64,000 bases of DNA from Cotesia glomerata (lineage: Eukaryota; Arthropoda; Insecta; Hymenoptera; Braconidae), in the NCBI RefSeq assembly GCF_020080835.1, contig NC_058162.1:14108122-14172121 (forward strand), given 5' to 3'. The stretch's first letter is position 1, and the number at the start of each line of letters is the position of its first letter. Shown in pieces: positions 46,338 through 56,640 of the stretch. The position numbers and the translations under genes were made by a program. The notes under the pieces were generated by a model. It had not been told where the DNA came from. It was given only the letters and a program-made list of their open reading frames with translations, and searched no databases.

Positions 46338-46900
46338 AAACTCTCTCCGGTGTCCCCTTCGATTTTGATGAAACTGAGATATGTTATTCTCCGTCGAAAT
46401 CTAAGAGACACGTATTTTTTTTTATCTGCGGAAAAACATTTCTAGGGGGTGAAACTACCCCTCAAAGTTTAGCCTCCAAAGGGGTGTTTTTCAAGTTTCG
46501 CATACTTGCAGTTTAAATAATCGAATAGGACCAATTGCATAATTTTCAGGGTGGAAAATCATGAAAAATGCTCTTGGTTTTATAATAAAACAATGGATAG
46601 AACAAAAGTTATGAGGGTTGAAAATCACAAAACTTTTATAAAAAAAAAACTATTCGATGGATTTCAATGAAACCAACGGCAATCGGAAGAGGGAAAAAAA
46701 GTAGAGAATACGTCTTTCGGGGTTTTTCTGAAAAATTAAGTTTAGGGGGTGAACATCCCTTAAGCATATCTACATTGACCACCAAGAAAATATCGTTTTT
46801 TATATTAATTTCGATATGAATTCATCAATAATAATTTGTTCGTACATTTCTAGCATTTAGAAAATAATAATAATATTATATCTTAATATTTTACTTACTT
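46338..46900. repeat. unclassified repeat with GGGGTGAAACTACCCC motif
   Basis: It begins CAAGGAAACTCTCTCCGGTG and contains GGGGTGAAACTACCCCTC, later GGGGGTGAACATCCC, and phrases such as GATTTCAATGAAACC that vary in step. It replaces the end of the transposase gene. No domain in either strand. Positions 46900-47138 show nothing. Confidence 0.5.
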
Positions 46901-47138
46901 GTTTACTTCTCATCCCAAACTTTATTTTGTGTATCGGGACATCAAATATTATAAATGTCATGTAATGTGAATCTGTTTTGGAAAAAAAAGAAAAAAGAAA
47001 AAATGCTTACAATATATGCTTTACTATAATCAAATTAAATTTAAAAATAATTTATAAATGATTTTTTACAAAAATATTTAATATTTCTGATGTTTATGAA
47101 ATTTAATACTTAAATTCATCATTTTGTCATATGCAGAT

Positions 47139-48628
47139 CTATTCAATATATGTTTTGCAATCGTGATGTTTATGAAAAAAATGTTGAAAACACAACGACT
47201 TTTTGCACCATGAACAGCGGATAATTGCTATATTTTGACAACCAGGAACCTCACAATGAGAATTGCATGATCCGTGAAATGCAAAATCCACAGGATTTTC
47301 GATTTCATCTGGTTTTACTTCTGTGTAGCCACTTTTGTACCACGAGTACTTGAATAAATTTATGTACCGAGGAGATGACAATTGGATATGTGTAAGTGAT
47401 TGTAATTTTATAATGTTATTTCGTAAATGCAAGTTTATGTCCAAATTCATCAAAACTGTACGATCCGAAAAATATCGAACAAAATTTTTCCATACTCGGA
47501 ATCCAAAAACATCAAGTGGTTGAATTTTCCCAGTTGTACCTTTTGGTAAGATCATTACTCCAGTATCTTTATTTGTTGGTTTAACGCTTTGTACAACTTG
47601 AGGACAATGCCCAGTCCATGAGTCAATTAGTAATAAAGATTTTGGGCCCACATTTGGAAAAAACACCCTCTCCAACCAAATTTTGAAATGATCAGAAAAT
47701 TAAAAAATATGAACTATTTGTATCAACAATAACTTATGCGCAAACCAGAAAAAAAAATAAAGAATAATTCGTACCTGATGTAAGTTTTCCTGATTTTGAT
47801 GCTTCTATGTATACATTATGAGGTCTAAAAAGTGTTGTTTCAACTATTGGTCCAAATTTACCACTTGGTTCTTTTAGAACCAAAAAAAGTGGGGATAAAA
47901 GCTTTCCATCAGCAGATACAGTTGGTTGAACTGTGTAACTATGAGTAGTAGAAGTAACAGATTGTACAAGACATTCTACTTGCTTCTCTCCTTCAACAGC
48001 TAAAGTTCGACCGGAATGCATTTCCAACTGAAAACCACTTTGATCTGAATTATATACGTTTGCTAATTCATAAATTTTAATTTTTGTTTTACATTATTGA
48101 CGAATTCCTCAGCTTGCTGTTTTAATGATTTACTATCTTCAATGGTTTTGGACGTGATAAACTTATTTATTTTTCTTGGATACGATGCGATGCTGCTTTT
48201 TGAATGACGCGATCCACTTTGTTGATGCTTTAAAACGGAAATCTTCCGCACCAACTTCTTTTGAGCTTGTAAGGCCCATCTTTTTATGTCACAATCATGT
48301 ACGATTAAACCTGCATCTATAGCTGCTTTGAAATTTTGTAATGTATATTCACAAATTCTTGCTAATTTTTCCTTATAAGTCCCTCCCTGATTTAAAGTAT
48401 GAGCCCATCTTCGTAACTGTCGCACAGATTGTACCTTTCTAAATTTTTGTCTAACACTGCTCTAAACTTAAATTTCTTTTTTGCCACTACGCCAGTACTC
48501 GACNNNNNNNNNNNNNNNNNNNNNNNNNNNNNNNNNNNNNNNNNNNNNNNNNNNNNNNNNNNNNNNNNNNNNNNNNNNNNNNNNNNNNNNNNNNNNNNNN
48601 NNNTTTCCTCAGCCTCTGAGATACACAT
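47139..48628 (-). pseudogene. pogo-like (CENP-B/DDE_1) transposase, broken and crossing a gap
   Basis: Read right to left: a short piece beyond the gap (SEAEE), then VAKKKFKFRAVLDKNLERY, then a helix-turn-helix part of CENP-B type (DCDIKRWALQAQKKL; SSIASYPRKINKFI), 48425-48063. A one-base shift near 48066 leads into YNSDQSGFQLEMHSGRTL (first catalytic Asp), VQPTVSADGKLLSPLFLVLK to 47776. A short GT-starting gap of about 60 bp follows, then the second half at about 47695-47139, with SLLLIDSWTGHCPQ (second Asp), GTTGKIQPLDVFGFRVWKNF (third Asp) and a Cys/His-rich end (CEVPGCQN, CSWCKKSLC, HFFHKHHDC). It belongs to the Tc1/mariner superfamily, pogo side. The frameshift, the lack of a clean intron acceptor and the N gap prevent calling it functional. 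Confidence 0.78.
48504..48603. other. assembly gap (100 N)
   Basis: Exactly 100 N, the usual placeholder for a gap of unknown size, inside the pogo-like gene. Confidence 0.99.
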
Positions 48629-48724
48629 ATCTACGGGTTACTACACTAATCATATTTTTCTTTACTTAACGTATCGTATATATATAATAGTTCCTTGTAT
48701 ATTGGAACTAGTCAGCTAGAAATA

Positions 48725-49036
48725 TAAATAATGCTGTAAAGCGGGAAAGAATAGGAGTCACGGTAATTATTACGTGAATCGTTCCACATTCACGTAACAG
48801 GATATTGGTAGGAAAGGATTGAGAAACGAATGTGGAGAGGATCATCTTAATGTGAGTTTAGAGAATATACGAGAAAAAATTATTAGATAGCTCGGACTGG
48901 AATTCAAACCCAGAACCTTTCAAAGACATTCCGGCTACTCTACCATTTCAGCTATCCGGTCTATACTAAATTTCCTATCGCTTATTCTATATACATTAAG
49001 CCACACCGTTTATCTTACGATAAGTATTTTTACAAA
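48725..49036 (-). repeat. tRNA-derived SINE, minus copy
   Basis: The tail TAATGCTGTAAAGCGGGAAA is at the left. The tRNA-like head (B box at about 48900-48912, A box TTTCAGCTATCCGG) and leader TATACATTAAGCCACACCG are at the right. Same family as 7518-8240. A further tail-only copy, also minus, lies at 49038-49190. Confidence 0.75.
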
Positions 49037-49199
49037 TATAAATAATGCTGTGAAGCGGGAAAAAATAGGAGTTACGGTAATTATTACGTGAAGCGTTTCA
49101 CATTCAGGTAACAGGATATTGTTATTAAAGGATTGAGAAAGGAATATAGAGAGGATCAACTTAATGTGAGTTTATGGAAGAATTATTTATATTTGTAAA

Positions 49200-49513
49200 A
49201 ATGTTAACCGTGTGATGGACGGTGTGGCTTAATCTATATAGAATAAACAAAAGAAAATTTAGAAAAGACCGGATAGCTCAAATGGTAGAGTAGCCGACAT
49301 GTCTTTGGAAGGTTCTGGGTTTGAATCCTAGTCCAAGCTATCTAATAGTTTTTTCTCGCATATTCTATAAACTCACATTAAGATGATCCTCTCTACATTC
49401 TTTTCTCAATCCTTTCCTACCAATATCCTGTTACGTGAATGTGGAAGGCTTTACGTAATAATTACCGTAACTCCTATTCTTTCCTGCTTCACAGCATTAT
49501 TTATATTTATAAA
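49200..49513 (+). repeat. tRNA-derived SINE, plus copy
   Basis: The leader GTGTGGCTTAATCTATATAG is followed by the tRNA-like head 49268-49342. That head has an A box GGATAGCTCAAATGGTAGAG, a loop with possible TGT anticodon, and the B box GGTTCTGGGTTTGAATCC. A tRNA-unrelated body follows, ending CACAGCATTATTTATATTTA. It faces the minus copies, so the cluster can form a long hairpin. Confidence 0.78.
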
Positions 49514-49664
49514 ATGTAAAGATTTAATTGGGTACTTCCGGCCAAATTTTGAATTTTCACCGGAAATGCCCAAACTAACCTTCTGTTAAAAAATTCTATG
49601 AAAATCAAATACACCGTCTCACACCAAAATATCTCTTCTCCACCATACCACTTCTCCACGGAAG

Positions 49665-49686
49665 TTACATTTTGGCACACCCAAAT

Positions 49687-49734
<48 letters not shown>
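49665..49734. repeat. orphan TIR end plus (TA)n
   Basis: ACATTTTGGCACACCCAAATAT resembles the right end of the neighbouring element type (TTTGGCACACCCTAATAT). It lies just left of a TA run that leads into the left end of the element at 49735. Confidence 0.5.
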
Positions 49735-49738
<4 letters not shown>

Positions 49739-50552
49739 GGTGTGCCAAAAAAATCAACTAATTTTTTTTTTCTAAAAGTTCTTGAAATTTCGTTAGAAGA
49801 TACCACAATGAAAATTCAGTTAAAACTTGAGCTCTTAATATCAATATTTAGAGGTCGCGAACTGAATTTTTAGATTTTTTGTTTCATTAACACGGAAAAA
49901 AAATTTCCAGAAAGTTTAGATTTTTATTTCTCGTGATTGAACCAAGTTCATCGAACGAACAATCAATATTTTTATAGGAAATCGAACGCTGAATAAAAAA
50001 GGTCTCCTATCATTTTTTGATAAATTCAATCCTCCGAAAGTTATTCGAGGTTAAAGTTAAACTTATTGCAAATTTGTGGATTACTTCACTTTTACAGTAA
50101 ATTTATTACACCAGCATACGAAAAAAAAAAAAGTTGTTTGTACTTTTGACCGGACCCACCTACCGACATATTTTTCGACCCGCTGAATTCAAATTTGGAG
50201 TTTGTTTGGCCCAGTCACCGTCTAGATTTGAGTGAAATCTGAATCTAAATGTTAATTATCCCATCTTACTATGAATGGGAATTACTTCTTGTATTAGTAT
50301 ACTCTCCAGTAGGAGGTGCCCTGGTGGCAGACACAAGCAATCGTAAGGAATTTTTAATGGACCCAAGATTCGAACTCTATTTCAGGATGTAAATTTTATA
50401 GGAAACATAAACGAGATGGAGAGTAGCTTGGGTTAGTTTCAAAAATGTGTCTCAAAACTTTTTAGGAAAGAAAAAATGCGAAAACTACAGGACGTTAGTA
50501 GAAGAATAGGTGACAAATTGCAAAAATTTAGGTCGCTTAATGAACCCCAAAC

Positions 50553-50819
50553 TACACTGATAAAAAAATTGACTTAAGAGACTTAAGAGACTTAAGAGAC
50601 TTGAGAGCCAAACTCTTGAACCAAGAATACTATTTTGAAGAAAATGAAATTCTTGAATCAAGAGAATAAATTCTTGAGCTAAGAAATTATTCTTAGTCTA
50701 AGAAAATTTTTTTAAGTCAAGAATTTATACTCTTGACTCAAGAAAATATTTTTCTTCAAAATGGAATTCTTGGTTCAAGAGTTTGGCTCTCGAGTCAAGT
50801 CAATTTTTTTATTAGTGTA
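50553..50819. mobile_element. MITE-like element made of CTTGA/TCAAG words
   Basis: Terminal inverted repeats TACACTGATAAAAAAATTG and CAATTTTTTTATTAGTGTA (one mismatch in 23 bp) enclose repeated GACTTAAGA, TTCTTGAATCAAGAG and CTTGACTCAAGAA words that are self-complementary across the whole 267 bp. No gene. Confidence 0.75.
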
Positions 50820-53171
50820 CACTTTATGGATTCTCACGTCGACCACTGACCAGTGATGCCAACTTGGGGGATTTTCCCCTAAATTTAGGGGTATTTTGCA
50901 AATAGCGGGAAAGTTTTATGGGATTAATTGTTGTAGGGTATTTTTTTGGGAATTTTTAATTCGTAATAAAATATATTTTAATATAAAAAATTAATAAAAA
51001 ATAACAATTCTTCAATTATTAATTTTTAAAAGAACATTTTCAATGTATATATATACTAAAGCAAAGTATAAGTAGAGCCCTCGGGAGTTATACCTATATA
51101 CATTACAAACTTATTGTAGATGTACTATAGCTATAGATTTACGCAGCTACATTATAGTATATGATACCCAGTGGATTTTGACATTTAAACGTAGACATGT
51201 TTTTAGTCTAGTAAGAATCAAGTTTTACTTTTTAAGTATATCGTATATAATAACTGCAGCTTTATTATAACACAAATATTTCATATGAGTAATAAAACAA
51301 ATTGTTTTAAAGAAAAAAAAATACGCTCAAAAATATTCGAAGCAATGGGAACAAGACGAAAACTTAAAAGGTTAGTTTCTTATATTTTTGATAATTTTTA
51401 AAGCATTTTCCATAATCTTGAGTATGTTTTATTTAGTTACACAATTAAAAGATTTTTTTTTATTAACAATACTTTTTTTCAATATTGTTTTAGATTGGAT
51501 AGCTCCTGATCCTACTGAAAACTGTCAAAAAGCTTATTGTAAATATTGCCGTACTATTTTAGTAGCACATAAAAAAGATTTAGGCAAGCATGCGATATCA
51601 ATTAAACATAAAAATGCTGTTGATAAAGATAAACAAGCAAAATTATGTCGTCCAATAAACGTGATAAAACCTCCTAACAATAAAGTTAAAGTTGCTGAAC
51701 TTCAACTAGCCGCATTTATAGCAGAACATACATCAATTATCACAGTTGATTACTTGACAGAATTGTTGAAAATAATTGAACCGGATTTAGATGTTTTTAG
51801 TAAGATGAAATTACATCGAACCAAGTGTGCAGCACTAATAAAAAATATTTTAGGCCCGTGTATACTCGAAGACTTAGTGAATGATATGAAGAAATCGCCC
51901 TACCCACTTATTATTGATGAAAGCACTGATATATCGACTGAAAAAATTCTATGCATAATGGTACGATATTTTTCTTTTAAAAATAAAAAATTATTGACAA
52001 CATTTTATCGTATTGTAAAAATAGTTGACGCAACTGCTAATGGTATTCATGCCGCTTTAAAATTACAATTAGAAGCTGATGGACTTTCTTTAAAAAATTT
52101 AGTCGGTATTGGAGTTGATGGTGCAAATGTGATGGTCGGTGTGAACCATTCTGTTTCATCGCTTTTGAAACAAGAAGTACCTGATATTGTAATTATCAAA
52201 TGTATCTGTCACTCTATCCATTTGTGCGCTGAAAAAGCTGCAGAAACATTACCTCGCCAACTAGAATATCTTGTCAGAGAAGCTCACAATTGGTTTTCTA
52301 ATAGTCCAAAGCGTAAGGATGAATATAAAAAACTTTATAGAGTCATGAATGGTGATGAAGCTAAAAAGATTCGAAAAAAATTGCTGGTCTGAGCGGAACT
52401 CGGTGGTTGGCTAAATACTCTGCAATTAATACTATTTTAGACCAATGGGAAGAGTTAAAACTACTATTTGAATTAGCTAAAAATAATGACAAATGCTTAC
52501 AAGCACAGTACTTATATGATATTATGGTTTGTCCAGCGTATAAATTATTTATGATTTTTTCGCATTCAAATTTAGAATTATTAACTAATTTAAATAAACT
52601 ATTTCAAAGTAGTAACGTTGGAATATTTAAACTCCTAGAAGACTTATTTTTGTTATATAAGAGTTTTATGCAGAAAATTGTGGTTCCATCTCAACTGCAG
52701 AAAATTAAGGACGACGATCTAGTTAATTTTAAATTTCAAGACTATCTAATGCAAACATCATCAGTTTTTTTTTTGGATACAACTTTGGTCAAGCAGCTAA
52801 ATCAGTGCCATCAAATGAAATATCTAATATTCGAGCTCGGTGTAAAGATTTTTTAGTGAAACTATGTACTGAAATTCAGGAACGATTGCTTATGTATATT
52901 TCTATATTGAAATCAATGAATGTCTTGACACCGACTTACGCTACATCACAGAGAAAACCTGATTTATCCAAATTGTTGGAACAATTCACTAGGGAATCGT
53001 TGTATGGATCAAAAGATAATATTATCAAAGAATGGAACATGTTATCTCATGAACAGTAGGATAATACGAATGAAACAGTATCATTTTGGTCAGAAGTTTA
53101 CGAGGATCGTGATTCAGGCGGCAATAGAAGATTTGAAAATGTTTCTAAATTTGCTTTAGCACTGTTAACTA

Positions 53172-55407
53172 TAGTCTACTGTCCCCACTACGAAACTTTT
53201 CTTGAAGTAATTGCCAAACTCTATTTTTTTTTTTAAAAATATGTAAAAAAATTCAAGGAATCCAATGGTGCAATTTGCACGCAAATTTTCGATGCCGATT
53301 TTTTTTTATTTATAAAAAACTGTCGCAAAAAATATTTTAGCCGACTAAAACCAATATGTACGGAAATTCTTTCACCGTGCAGTTGTTTAAATGTTAATAA
53401 TATAAAACTTCAATGTTTTCTGAATCCATTGATCACAAATTTTTTATAAAAATATTAATTTTTAATAACAAAATAATAAAATTAAATAAAAAAATACTTG
53501 CCTAACAGCTGAGCTAGTTACCGACGCAGTCTGCGCAGCTCTCGAGTGGGGAAAGTTGCGCGCGCCGCTGGGTCTGTTTGAATTGTCACGGCGTATGACA
53601 AATAAAATTCCAATAATTTTTTTTTTAATTCATTAAAATAATTGTGTTTTTCAAAAACTATTATCTAAATAATGAAAAATGTAAATGTATATTATTTAAA
53701 TATTAATTTTCGATGTTAATACTCAAGTAGTTAATGACAAAATTAGAAAATTTTTCTTAATGGTTTTTTAATTATTATAATTGATCGTTAAATTTAAATT
53801 ATCTTAATGTTTCCTAATTAAAAATCTTAAAATAAAATTCGATGAGTCATTTGCCCTTACCGCTTCCGCAATTTACAGAAAAAGTAAAACTAAAGTTATC
53901 AATAAAATATCACAATCAATTGAATCAATGAAGAATTGGATGGATCAGTTTGCCAATCAATTTAATACTTCCGACGGAATCTCAGTTGCTGGAAACTTTT
54001 TGTTTTCGAAGATATATGAATTAACCGGCAGTTCGTCTTTGTCTTCCAATCGATATAATGTTTACGAAGAAATGGTTGGAAAAAGAAAAACCGAGTTGAC
54101 TCCTGCTTCGTTACCACCAACCGATGATGCTGCGAAATTCCATAGTTTTCGCGTATATTTCCAAGTGCAACAATGGCTGGGTAATTATGAATTAAAAGCT
54201 ACTGAGTGGGGTTGGCGACTTGATAGTGAACTGAATTGCCTACAACCTATTACTATGACCGAAAGAGTTGCCCCAGAAACTCTTCTAAAAGAAATTTCTT
54301 GCGCATGTAAGACCGCTTGTAATACAACTCAATGTACTTGTAGAAAAGCAGGCATGCAATGCACTTCAGTGTGTCGAATTTGTATTGGCGAAAATTGTAC
54401 GAATTGTCCACAAATTCAACTCACCATTGATCCAGATTCCGACGATGAAGAGATGACAACGAGAGAGAGAGAGAAATTGAAGACAATGAAGCGATTCAAG
54501 AGCTCAACCAAGAAGAAGATTGAATTTATTTAATTATAATATTGCTCAAAATATGTTGACACAAAAATGTCTTAATTTTTATATATTGTTTGATTTTTAT
54601 GTAAATTATTTGCTGGTATTGTCATTCAATAATAATTTATAAAAGTTTTACCTAATTCCCAACTTATTTTTTTTTTTATTATGTTAACCAACTTTCTCTG
54701 TCATTACTTTTATTAATAAAAGATAATTAAAACTTAATTAATTTTAAAAACATTATTTTCCTAACCAAAAATAATTATAAGTTACTTTGTAAAATTTTTT
54801 TGAAATCACAGTAAGTAATATCATGCTAAGTTTAAAAAATATTTTTACAAAAAATAATAATTTTCCATAGAAAAAAACTTTTGGTTCATGAAACTTTTAC
54901 GTTTAATATAATTCTGATAATAATTTTGAAAAACACAATTATTTTAATGAATTAAAAAAAAATTATTGGAAATTTTATTTGTCATACGCCGTGACAATTT
55001 AAACAGACCCAGCGGCGCGCGCAACTTTCCCCACTCGAGAGCTGCGCAGACTGCGTCGGTAACTAGCTCAGCTGTTAGGCAAGTATTTTTTTATTTAATT
55101 TTATTATTTTGTTATTAAAAATTAATATTTTTATAAAAAATTTGTGATCAATGGATTCAGAAAACATTGAAGTTTTATATTATTAACATTTAAACAACTG
55201 CACGGTGAAAGAATTTCCGTACATATTGGTTTTAGTCGGCTAAAATATTTTTTGCGACAGTTTTTTATAAATAAAAAAAAATCGGCATCGAAAATTTGCG
55301 TGCAAATTGCACCATTGGATTCCTTGAATTTTTTTACATATTTAAAAAAAAAAAATAGAGTTTGGCAATTACTTCAAGAAAAGTTTCGTAGTGGGGACAG
55401 TAGACTA
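53172..55407. mobile_element. 2.2-kb element with ~500-bp TIRs nested in the hAT gene
   Basis: The left arm starts TAGTCTACTGTCCCCACTAC and the right arm ends GTAGTGGGGACAGTAGACTA. The arms can be followed for about 500 bp (to about 53672; from about 54908), including GCAGCTCTCGAGTGGGGAAA and GTCACGGCGTATGAC with their complements. The arms look nearly identical. A TA target duplication is possible but is hidden by the palindromic edge. The middle carries a plus-strand ORF with a Cys-rich tail (53842-54533). Confidence 0.85.
53842..54533 (+). pseudogene. C-terminal part of an arthropod TE protein with Cys-rich (CXC-like) tail
   Basis: The frame runs from about 53842 (FDESFALTASAIYRKSK), with a first ATG at 53928, and is open to TAA at 54531. 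A helical region (YNVYEEMVGKRKTELTPASL) is followed by the block SLPPTDDAAKFHSFRVYFQV, QWLGNYELKATEWGW, then ISCACKTACNTTQCTCRKAG, MQCTSVC, CIGENCTNC. This end recurs in a large, poorly named arthropod repeat-protein family and resembles tesmin/TSO1 CXC DNA-binding motifs. The upstream catalytic part is absent, so it is a tail fragment; whether it is the element's own former transposase is inference. Confidence 0.65.
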
Positions 55408-55722
55408 CTACTCCCATTTCAAATGCTGATGTTGAGAGAGAATTTTCCATATATGCTGTGATAAAGGATAAATTAAGGAACAAGTTAGCACTAGAAATGG
55501 GTCAGAGTATTATGATGGTTAAATTTTCATTAAGACGAGATTACGAACAGTGCACTTTATTTCTGCCCACTAAAAAAATACTGAGCAGACTTACGGTACA
55601 CATGTATAATTTTAAAAATGAAACTGAAAAAGTAAGTGATATGGAGTTTCAAGAACTGCTTATTATAACGAATGCAATATAGTTCATTTAAATATGTAAT
55701 TTTATATGATAAAGAAATTTTT

Positions 55723-55898
55723 AACTTCCCGCTAAGAAAATTGAAAATTTTCAAAAATCGGGAAGTTATTGGTTTTACCCGTTTTTCGAAAATCGAGTTT
55801 TCAACGGATGTTGACGTTATGAGGTCCTAGGAAGGCTCCCCGAATGTTTCCGCGGTGATGTCCGTATGTCTGTATGTATGTATGTATGTATGTATGTA

Positions 55899-55944
<46 letters not shown>

Positions 55945-56640
55945 TGTGCGGCCGTATGTAAACCTCTCATAACTTTTGAACGGCTTGACTGATTTTATCG
56001 CGGTTAGCACCGTTCGAAAGAGCTTGAATAAACTTAGATTCTGACTATAATTTGGATTGATTCGAACCATTAGATTTTGAGAAATCTGGAAAAAACTTCA
56101 AAAAAAATTTCTCCAAATGTGGTTTTTTTGGAATCACTTTTAAAAGGCTTGACCGATCAATTCCAAAAACTAATCAGCGTTTAACATAAAAAAAACACGT
56201 CGATTGCCGCTAGCCCGGTCGAAATCAGTTAATTCGTTCGTGAGTAATCGTTAACAAAAAAAATCGAAAAAATCGGTTTTTTGGAATTACTTTGAAATTC
56301 CTTGTACGATCAATTTAAACTTAAAAGTTCATTATAAGGCTTTAAAAACTGCGTTGAATGCCACCAACTACGTAAAAATCGGTTTATTCATTCAAAAGTT
56401 ATTGCGGTTTAAAAATCGAAAAATAGTGTTTTATTCAACTTCTAGCAGATTTTTGAGCTCGAAGAGCTCAAAATGATACGAAAATTATTTTTTTGAGCTC
56501 GAAGAGCTCAAAATGATACGAAAATTATTTTTTTGAGCTCGAAGAGCTCAAAAACGTAATAAATATAGGTTTGTGCGCTTAAGTACGAAATGAACGAGAA
56601 GTTGCAGGGATGGCCTTTAGGGTCAACCGTTTTCCTAATT
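55723..56640 (+). repeat. AACTTCCCG repeat, nearly full copy, in the hAT element
   Basis: It opens AACTTCCCGCTAAGAAAATTG with its partner CGGGAAGTT 30 bp later, then (TATG)n/(TG)n (55862-55945), GTTCGAAAGAGCTTGAATAA-type text, three tandem GAGCTCGAAGAGCTC units (56453-56555), and GTTGCAGGGATGGCC near the end. Other copies: 28159, 37311/39536, 40576. No ORF. Positions 56640-56850 are AT-rich without features. Confidence 0.7.

Larger units (their letters stand above)
51285..55683 (+). pseudogene. hAT transposase with BED zinc finger, broken and split
   Basis: Exon 1 is 51285-51370 (YAQKYSKQWEQDENLK after an A-run frameshift) with a GTTAGT donor. Exon 2 is from 51494. In order it has a BED-type finger (CKYCRTILVAHKKDLGKH), the first Asp in PLIIDESTDIS, the second in GIGVDGANVMVG, C-x-x-H in KCICHSIHLC, and SGTRWLAKY (RW) after a frameshift near 52390. 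Another shift lies near 52790 and a TAG near 53058. The frame is cut at about 53172 and resumes at 55412 with PISNADVERIF, carrying the catalytic Glu region and the C-terminal dimerisation part (KDKLRNKLALEMGQ), ending at 55681. Relatives of SCAND3/ZNF862-like transposases share this layout. Confidence 0.85.

Noticed and set aside
49268..49342. Functional tRNA gene
   Set aside because: A and B boxes are good, but the acceptor and anticodon stems are imperfect and the same head is repeated with a fixed SINE body elsewhere.
55801..56070. His-Thr repeat frame on the minus strand
   Set aside because: Translation of the TG/TATG microsatellite in an AACTTCCCG repeat.
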